From Nelumbo lutea (Eukaryota; Streptophyta; Magnoliopsida; Proteales; Nelumbonaceae): a DNA stretch of 64,000 nt. Location of the stretch: positions 62,778,383 through 62,842,382 of the forward strand of contig JAKGHH010000002.1 in the NCBI GenBank assembly GCA_022828595.1, written 5' to 3'. The notes beneath the pieces were generated by a model. It saw nothing but the letters and a program-made list of their open reading frames with translations. It was not told the DNA's origin and made no database searches. Positions 58,390 to 64,000 of the stretch are shown one piece after another (the first letter of the stretch is position 1; each line of letters starts with the position of its first letter). The position numbers were made by a program, and so were the translations under genes.

Positions 58390-61300
58390 AATAAAAAAAG
58401 AGTTTGTAAAAACACCTGTTTACAGGTGTATCGGGGCTCAAAGATACGACACGCCCCATATCGGGCGCGATACTTTGAACCTTGGTACTGAGATTTCAAC
58501 TAAATTAACCTATCCAGTTAAGGACCAAATCAATCCAAAGATCTAAGCCATTGAAATGGTCTCCTGAGATTAGTGGATTAATATCAACCATCTAAGTGAT
58601 ACCAATAGCTCAATTAATCTAGACTGTCTTGATAACGTATCAAATCAACCCAAAAGTCAAAGCCATCACAGTGGTCTCCTAGAGAAATAGATTAGTCTTG
58701 CCCATCCAAAGCTATGTACCAAATTAAACCAACAATTTGTCAAAGTGGTATATATTCTGTTGTTAATCAAAATCAGACATCACCGCCGTCTTGTTTGGTA
58801 ATTTCACATAGTAGAATATATATTCTGTTGTTAATCAAAATCAGACATCACCGCCGTCTTGCTGTTTGGTAATTTCTAACAATATCTGGGGTGGGGTGGG
58901 GTGGGGTGGGTGGGTGGGGGGGGGGGGTTGACATCATATGAAGACATTATATAAAAATACCAGGGGCTAAGTGTCACACACACACCCCCCCAAAAAAAAA
59001 GTACAGGGAGGTCCCTGTAATTTACCCCCAAAATAAAAGGGAAAAAAACTATAGGCATATATCTGCAGTCATTTATAAAAGCCTGACCTTCTCCAGATCC
59101 TCTTGGTCCTTTGGTGTCTGAATCCAACTCCTAGTAATCCATCTAATTCACAAAGATAATAAACCAATCTCCTTGAACTTTGACAAATCCCATTGCTCCT
59201 CCATCCATCTAATAACATTGGCAGAATCACCTTCAACTGCCAACCCCCCCCCCCAAAAAAAAAAAAACTTCATTCCTTGCTGAATGAGATCTTTATTTAT
59301 TTATTGAATGGTGATAAACTAATTTTATCAATAAAAAGAAAAGCTGAGGAAGAGATTTCCTCATCAGTAACATACAAGGCTACAAAAGACAAACAAGGAA
59401 TTAGAGAAAAAGATCATTATCCCGAAGATCATTTCTCTTCTATCGAGTTAAACTGAGAACGGCTTTGCCAGGTCAGAAAGTTAATTAGAGCCTATAATAG
59501 AAAATCTTCATAGCCATAGGAGCCTTGTATATGCTAAGAGCCTGTAAAGCTTGTAATAGGCCCTTTTCTGTGTGTGTCCATCCCCTACCTACATCATATG
59601 CTTGTAACCCCCCCCCCCTTCTTGTTTTACTTAATGAAAATAATTTCACATAATCACAACCCTAATGCCAATGAGGAGTACAACCACATTAAATTCGGTC
59701 GAATTTTCAACAACGATAAGGTTAGAGAAAGCTTGTGAGGTGCTGCCATCTAAACTGAGGAAGACCGCACCTATCCCATCCTGTCTTTAGTTGCCAGTGG
59801 AGCTTCCATGAAACTGCAGCTCAGCTAACCCTTCAATCTAAGGAAAATACGCTGCTCCAGATTCCAGAAGGGGAAGGACTATGGGAGGATTGAAGTTCTG
59901 AAATTATAGCTATAGCTTTAATATTTGAAGCCTCTAACAATATAAAGAATTCCAAAATTTTGAGTATTTGGTATGGTATACTTAATAACTAGAGCATGCT
60001 GTTCATGTATATGCATCATTTCATGTGATACAACATATGACCTTTATTAGGGAATGAAAGCAAATTAGAAAAAAAGTGCCAAATGTAAAAGTTCACTTTT
60101 GGCTATCTACCTGGCTGCTGATTCAGAGAAACTCCTGCTTGGTTGCCTCTGACGAAGAACGTGAAGATCCCCACCTGGACAATACTCCATTACCAAGCAT
60201 GAGAGTTTATCTGTTGTAAAATGAGAATATAAGGTAGGGAGAAAAGGATGGTCCAACATTTGCAATATTTCCCTTTCAGTTTGAGCCCTTGGCATCTTTT
60301 TCCTGCTTTCCAGAAATTCATTATCCATGACCTTCAAAGCAAATAGGCAATTTGTACAAGTTAGCTGAGCAAGATAGACTGTCCCTATGTCCCCACAACC
60401 AAGCCTTTTGTGCAGCTTGAAGTGCCTTAACCCTAAGCTTCCATACCGCATCTGAACATGACGGATGGCTTCCCATCTAAGGTCCTTTGACATATGAGGC
60501 CTGTTGCCTCCGGAACTAGAGGCACTCAAATTGCTCTCCTCACTGATGCTGGTGCTACTGCTGTACTCACCAATGCTACTTTTTGAGCTTTGTGAGAACT
60601 CCCCCTTCCCTTTTGATCTTGAGCTCTCATTGCCCTTCGGACAAACTGTTCTGTTTCTGTTACACGTATTTGAATTGAAATCTGGTTTAGTTGCACTGAA
60701 ATCTACTTTACTCGAATTGACCTCAGTGCTGCGACCAGTACTGCTGCATGCTGGAGAAGCAGATTCTTTGCTTACATTATTCCAGGAACAGTTGTGAGTC
60801 CTGCAAACCAATTTACTTGTACTGGGACCCAAATCACTGTCAACTTCATTGCATGTATTAGAACTACTAGAGGCAGAAGTTGTAATTTGATCCCCTTTCT
60901 TCTTAACAAATTTCTTGTTTCTTAAGATTGGCTTGATGACTAAGCATGGGCTGGTGCTAGTGGAGTTGCTTATTTTACTGCCAGTACTAGAGCTAGATGG
61001 AGAAGGTTCTGTTTTCCGCTTGTCCTTCTGGCCCAGCTGTGGCTTTGAAATTTTTCTGCCAACCTCTTTGGAGACAGGAACAATTTCCTCTATTTCTGAA
61101 ATTTTATTACCAGTATTAGAGCTAGATGTTGGAGGTACACATTTCAACTTTCCCTTGCGATCCAGCTCTCCCTTTGAAGTTTTACCCCTGACCTCTGTTG
61201 ATTCAGGAACAATCTCATCTTGAGATGTTTGTACCAGTGTTACTTCTGCTGTGGTTGCAACTGCAAATTGAGGTGAAGTATGAGCATTTTTGTTCGATGC

Positions 61301-61918
61301 TTTTGTCCCTAGTGTTTGCTCAGATTCAGATACTTTCTCGGATGAATTTGGTGTGCTTTTCTCTGGCACAAGGGAGATTTCTAGAAAACTCCCTTTGCCT
61401 TCATTTAAGGAAAGACCAGATTCACTTGCCTCAACCACAACTGCTCTGTACAACCTCTTGATCGTTCCAGCTTCTGAAACCACAGATGCTGGTTTTGATA
61501 ACCGCTTCATAGCAGCTAATTCCGCTTTCTGGGAAAGGCATAAACCCCTTAATGCTTGTTTTAGAGACACAGGCTCTGAAATTCCAATTCCTGATGCCTG
61601 AGATAAGCCAACTCTAATGGGCTTTTTTAAGGCATTCCTCTGTGAAGGGCCTGTACCTTTCTGGAGTGATAAACCCAAACCCCTTGTTGAGGCTTTGAGG
61701 TCAATTGCCTCAAAAAGTCGATTAAGATCATCCTCCAGAAAATAATTGCGCCTGGACTTAATCATGAGATTCTTTCCATTTATGTCATCAGCTTTAAAAC
61801 CTGAGCTTGATGGGTTAGCTCCTCGATAACACTGAACTGAATCTGATTCTTCCTTAAATTCAACAATTTCACATGTACCAGGAGACGGACCTATCATCTG
61901 GGGATACCTATTCTCCAT
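51454..61918 (-). CDS. KIPK: AGC-VIII protein kinase, KIPK-like, two coding exons
   Basis: Exon 1 (61918-60111) and exon 2 (52303-51454) join at GT-AG sites within an Arg codon, giving about 885 aa. The N-terminal 495 residues are Ser/Thr-rich; [20 protein letters not shown] and AAMKRLSKP are the signature of the KCBP-interacting protein kinase group. The kinase domain starts near residue 499. It has the glycine loop [13 protein letters not shown]-binding Lys529 in [15 protein letters not shown] (Asp625), and DFD (643-645) instead of DFG, the plant AGC-VIII hallmark. A long insertion with [16 protein letters not shown] precedes [14 protein letters not shown]. The C-terminus ends EFELF, a likely PDK1-docking tail. 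Members phosphorylate proteins in polar growth and auxin transport at the cell periphery; the exact role here is inferred. The ATG at 61918 (MENRYPQM) is preferred; the longer frame begins with TTG. Confidence 0.9.
53399..53840. repeat. Diverged direct repeat, about 140-bp unit, two copies 300 bp apart
   Basis: 53399-53542 and 53697-53836 share AAGTGCAC, TAGGCCAAGG, CCTATAATCAAGGTTGAA/CCTATCAAAGTTGAA, AGAGACCGCAAACAAGG and AATAGTGTTTCTAAAGAGG in the same order. Confidence 0.8.
54860..55030. repeat. GATAAG-rich repeat cluster
   Basis: GATAAG occurs about a dozen times in 170 bp, within two copies of GATAAGCTAATCCTAATCTGATAAGCTA-type units (about 54876 and 54925). It sits inside the kinase intron, beside sequence resembling LTR leader DNA. 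Confidence 0.75.
55790..56574 (-). mobile_element. LINE RNase H-like remnants in the kinase intron
   Basis: On the minus strand, 56560-56400 reads [20 protein letters not shown] and then [18 protein letters not shown]. Further on, 56050-55850 reads [40 protein letters not shown] and [10 protein letters not shown]. Both are ends of plant LINE RNase H-like domains, probably from two different insertions. Confidence 0.65.
57254..57512. mobile_element. MITE with CAAGGTTCAAAGT ends, copy 1
   Basis: The ends CAAGGTTCAAAGTTATC and CAAAATTTTGAACCTTG are imperfect inverted repeats. The flanking octamers ATAAAGAG (57246-57253) and ATGAAGAT (57513-57520) match at six of eight positions. Same family as 58246-58484. 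Confidence 0.68.
57586..57837 (-). pseudogene. LINE RNase H-like fragment inside the second Mutator-like element
   Basis: The 83-residue frame reads [53 protein letters not shown]. This is the EGDS...W-PR-N...D-LAK pattern of plant LINE RNase H domains. Confidence 0.8.
58246..58484. mobile_element. MITE with CAAGGTTCAAAGT ends, copy 2, perfect 8-bp TSD
   Basis: GTACTGAG occurs at 58238-58245 and 58485-58492. The ends CATAGTTCAAAGTATCG and CGATACTTTGAACCTTG match as inverted repeats except two positions. A second inner pair, TGTGTCGGTAC and ACACGCCCCATATCGG, is GC-richer than its surroundings. An AT microsatellite (58359-58384) sits in the loop. Confidence 0.82.
58750..58876. repeat. 67-bp tandem duplication
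   Basis: ATATATTCTGTTGTTAATC through GACATCACCGCCGTCTTG and TTTGGTAATTTC appears twice in a row with almost no differences, so it is recent. Confidence 0.92.
58886..58927 (+). repeat. (GGGGT)n and G-run, potential G-quadruplex
   Basis: Four or more GGGGT units, then GGGTGGGT and a run of 12 or more G. The G-rich strand is the template strand of the kinase gene, so the transcript would be C-rich here. Confidence 0.85.
59080..59275 (-). mobile_element. LINE RNase H-like fragment, upstream half
   Basis: The minus strand reads [20 protein letters not shown], then FKEIGLLSL, then [16 protein letters not shown] with stops between. It is probably the other half of the domain ending at 56570-56400, split by the Mutator-like element. 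Confidence 0.6.
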
Positions 61919-63260
61919 TGAATTCAATGAAATAAAGGAACAATTCAAAAGGTGGAATAAGGCTTCGCAAGTTCATATTAGCCCATTTCTAATGAACTCT
62001 TCAGAGATAAAGGAGCACAGATATTAGAAAATAAAAAACTACTATATTTGGTCTCTCTATCATAATGAATCCAGTACACGAAAACCCTGTCCAACCGCTT
62101 TCACTCACTTCAGCATATACCATCCAAGGTCCTGTCATCATCAACGTGATTCAGATAAAAAGAGCCTGAAATCTAATCTCTATTAAACAGTATAAGTTAT
62201 CCATTTGCCTGAAAACAAAATAAACACTAAACAATAATTTGAGATTTACGTACAACAGCAAGGTTCTTACAACAATCAAGCACTCGGTAAGGCTCCAATG
62301 CCAAGCCAACTCAAACAAAGGATCCAATCAGGCGACAGGCTAGACACCAGTTTGTAGAGAATAATATAGTAAAATCATTCCCCAATTAAAAAAAAAAAAA
62401 GAAAAAACATTTCCTAATTGCTTTATAGGAAAAAATGTGGATCACTAGGCAAACAGCACAATCTTTACTCCGTTAACATCATATCCGTGTACTTAAACCA
62501 CGAAGAATTTTATCAGGATTTGAACTTGAACACCGATGCATAAAGCAAGTCATCAAGTGCTTGCAAATTCCTCAGACCAGCTCAGGCGAAAAGATTGAAA
62601 GTTCACAAAAAAAAAAAAAAAAGTACGATTTCAAACACAACAAAAAGGAACGTCAGCAACGACAGCAGCCTCGCACTAACTCACACCACATGAATAAGAA
62701 TCGAACTGATAGAGCTCGAAACAAAATTTATAAAAGAAAGAATAACAAAACGAGGAACAAATATGTTCAGTAAATATCAAAATGAAAATAAATAAAAGAA
62801 AAAAGGCTCAATCAATACATAGAAAAAATTAAAGCTACACCAAATGAGTTCAGACGGGAAACACTCAACAGTAGATCAGTAAAACAAAAAAAAATATGTA
62901 TTAATCAGAAAAGAATAAGAAGGATTCTACTTCTACCTGTAACAAATTCAGAACCGCCAGCTACAGGATCCGAGTCGATGATCTGCTAAGTTAATGAGCA
63001 AATGTAAGGAGAAAAAATGTACAAAAACGCGAAAAAAATCTCAAGTTTTTGGAGAGGTACGGAGAAGTAGGGCTCGAATCTCTGATTTTCAGGAGAGATG
63101 GTGACGAGAGAGTGAATGAGTGATTATAATGAGGATTCAGCTTCAAAGTTGGAGGAGACAGAACAGGATTAGGGCACGAGAAGAAGTTTAAAGCGAGAAC
63201 AGAGGAGGAAGAAGGAGGAGAGGAAAAGCGAAAGCGGTGAAAATTTGCACTTCACGAGGA
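61919..63260 (-). promoter_or_regulatory. Kinase 5' leader with a probable leader intron
   Basis: A donor-like TTACAG/GTAGAAG (minus strand, about 62939/62938) and an acceptor-like GATGACAG at about 62131 suggest one intron in the 5' UTR. A pyrimidine-rich stretch (CTTCTTCCTCC on the minus strand) at 63180-63240 marks the likely start region. No coding sequence is seen. Confidence 0.45.
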
Positions 63261-64000
63261 TTTTCACCAGTCCTCTTCTCTCTGTTTCTTTTCCTTCTTT
63301 TCCCAACAAAGCAAAAAAAAATGGCGGAAAAAACAAAAATAAATTAATTATTATATTAATAAAAAGAAAAAGAGGAGTCAGTGATTACGCTACGATCATT
63401 TAGATGGATCTTGTGTTTACTAAACTACCATCATTTTGAGTTTTTATTACGGCTATGCCTGTGAAATAATTATGAGATTGGGTGGTCTTCAGGACCATAC
63501 TAGTACTATAGTCCTTAAGCCTGCACCTTTTCGGATTAAAATTTGAAACGACCCGCATTCCGATGACCTAGGATCCGGAAAAAGGAGATTACAGTCCAGA
63601 TTGTTAATTGTTACTCAAATCACTTCATAATTAATGTAGAAAGGTAGTTTAAATGGAGGTCAATTATGGTTCTTCACAACCCACTTATTTTTGCCACGTG
63701 GATATATGACGTGGAAAGTGTACACTGTCAATTGGATTAGTGACCCTGTGAATTGGTAATTTTGTTTAGGAAATCTCGGAAATGTGTGATTTCAATTTCC
63801 TATGCCAAATAAATAAAAGATTGTAAGGAGAACTCTGTACTAATTTTCTATACTTTTTGAAGTCATTCCCATTGTCCAATAAGTACAAAGCCTAATATTC
63901 AACCAATAAAAAAAGGTACAAAGCCTAATACACGTCCGATCTGTTCAATATTTTAGTAGTTGTGAAATTTAAAAAAAAAAAGTCTCAATAGTCAATACGA
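63261..64000. other. Upstream of the kinase gene, no gene seen
   Basis: AT-rich, with a TTAATTATTATATTAAT stretch near 63342. No exon, RNA gene or transposon end was recognised. Confidence 0.5.

Larger units (their letters stand above)
56900..58745. repeat. Degenerate minisatellite filling the second Mutator-like element
   Basis: Variants of CATCAAAGTGGTCTCCTAAGA, followed after about 25 bp by AATCTTAGCCATCCAAATGATGTACCAA, recur at about 56905, 57055, 57175, 58065, 58185, 58545 and 58655. Unit spacing is roughly 110-130 bp. Younger MITEs interrupt the array. Confidence 0.7.
56584..59029. mobile_element. Second Mutator-like element, 2.4 kb, in the kinase intron
   Basis: The left end (AAATTACAGAGGCCTCCCC, TGTACTTTGG, GTGTGACACTTAGCCCCC) is mirrored at the right end (GGGGCTAAGTGTCACACAC, AAGTACAGGGAGGTCCC, TGTAATTTACCCCC). 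The flanking 9-mers are AAAACAAAA (56575-56583) and AAAATAAAA (59030-59038), one mismatch, but of low complexity. It appears to split a LINE RNase H region (59270-59080 and 56570-56400, minus strand). No transposase is seen. Confidence 0.72.
52304..60110 (-). other. Intron of the kinase gene (7.8 kb)
   Basis: Donor CAG/GTAGAT at 60111/60110 and acceptor ATCTCTGCAG ending at 52304 (minus strand). It contains LINE pieces, a Mutator-like element and MITEs. The stretches 52310-53390 and 59280-60100 show nothing recognised beyond simple repeats. Confidence 0.88.

Noticed and set aside
61919..61948. Longer start for the kinase
   Set aside because: It begins with [11 protein letters not shown] at 61918 is the first ATG in frame.
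62561..62773. Lys/Asn-rich plus-strand open frame
   Set aside because: A-rich leader DNA of the kinase gene gives biased codons; there is no domain.

Overview
The window is nuclear DNA from a flowering plant, probably a dicot or an early-diverging angiosperm; I cannot name the species. The evidence is GT-AG introns of very unequal size, four plant-type genes, and dense nested plant transposons (Copia, Gypsy, LINE, hAT, Mutator-like and Tourist/Harbinger-like). Transposon-derived sequence makes up most of the non-exonic DNA. Every coordinate comes from reading the sequence by eye, and no alignment was run.

Four host genes can be supported. (1) 6660-7139, plus strand: the last two coding exons of a class I histone deacetylase of the HDA9 type; its other exons are not visible in the window. 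(2) 19957-38290, plus strand: a complete six-exon alkaline/neutral invertase (GH100) of about 666 aa with a 13-kb first coding intron. (3) 40656-43623, minus strand: a complete five-exon low-molecular-weight protein tyrosine phosphatase of 179 aa. (4) 51454-61918, minus strand: a complete two-exon AGC-VIII kinase of the KIPK type (about 885 aa) with a 7.8-kb intron inside the kinase domain. Genes 2 and 3 converge, with 2.4 kb between their stop codons. The genes belong to different processes and nothing here links them functionally.

Layout. 1-3775: decayed Copia element. 3776-6600: LINE remnants and MITEs. 7140-18800: no host gene; MITEs, hAT-like elements, a Gypsy remnant with possible paired LTRs, AT-rich DNA and a diverged tandem array just before the invertase. 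20689-33717: invertase intron 1, holding an old Copia element hit by three later insertions (hAT, Tourist and a younger Copia with TSD GGGTA). 38291-40655: spacer ending in a fold-back hAT-like element that stops 25 bp from the phosphatase stop codon. 43624-51453: a 4.1-kb Mutator-like element with long TIRs and a perfect 9-bp TSD, containing a Tourist MITE and an LTR-like block, then a 1.3-kb Harbinger-like element carrying a pentatricopeptide-repeat (PPR) gene fragment. 52304-60110: kinase intron with LINE pieces, a second Mutator-like element, a degenerate minisatellite and two related MITEs. 61919-64000: kinase leader and upstream DNA.

I found no CRISPR array, no rRNA or tRNA gene, and no gene system of an unknown kind. 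The most notable findings are the datable order of nested insertions, the PPR capture inside a Harbinger-like element, the integrase deletion in the young Copia, and the transposon end that has become the phosphatase 3' flank.
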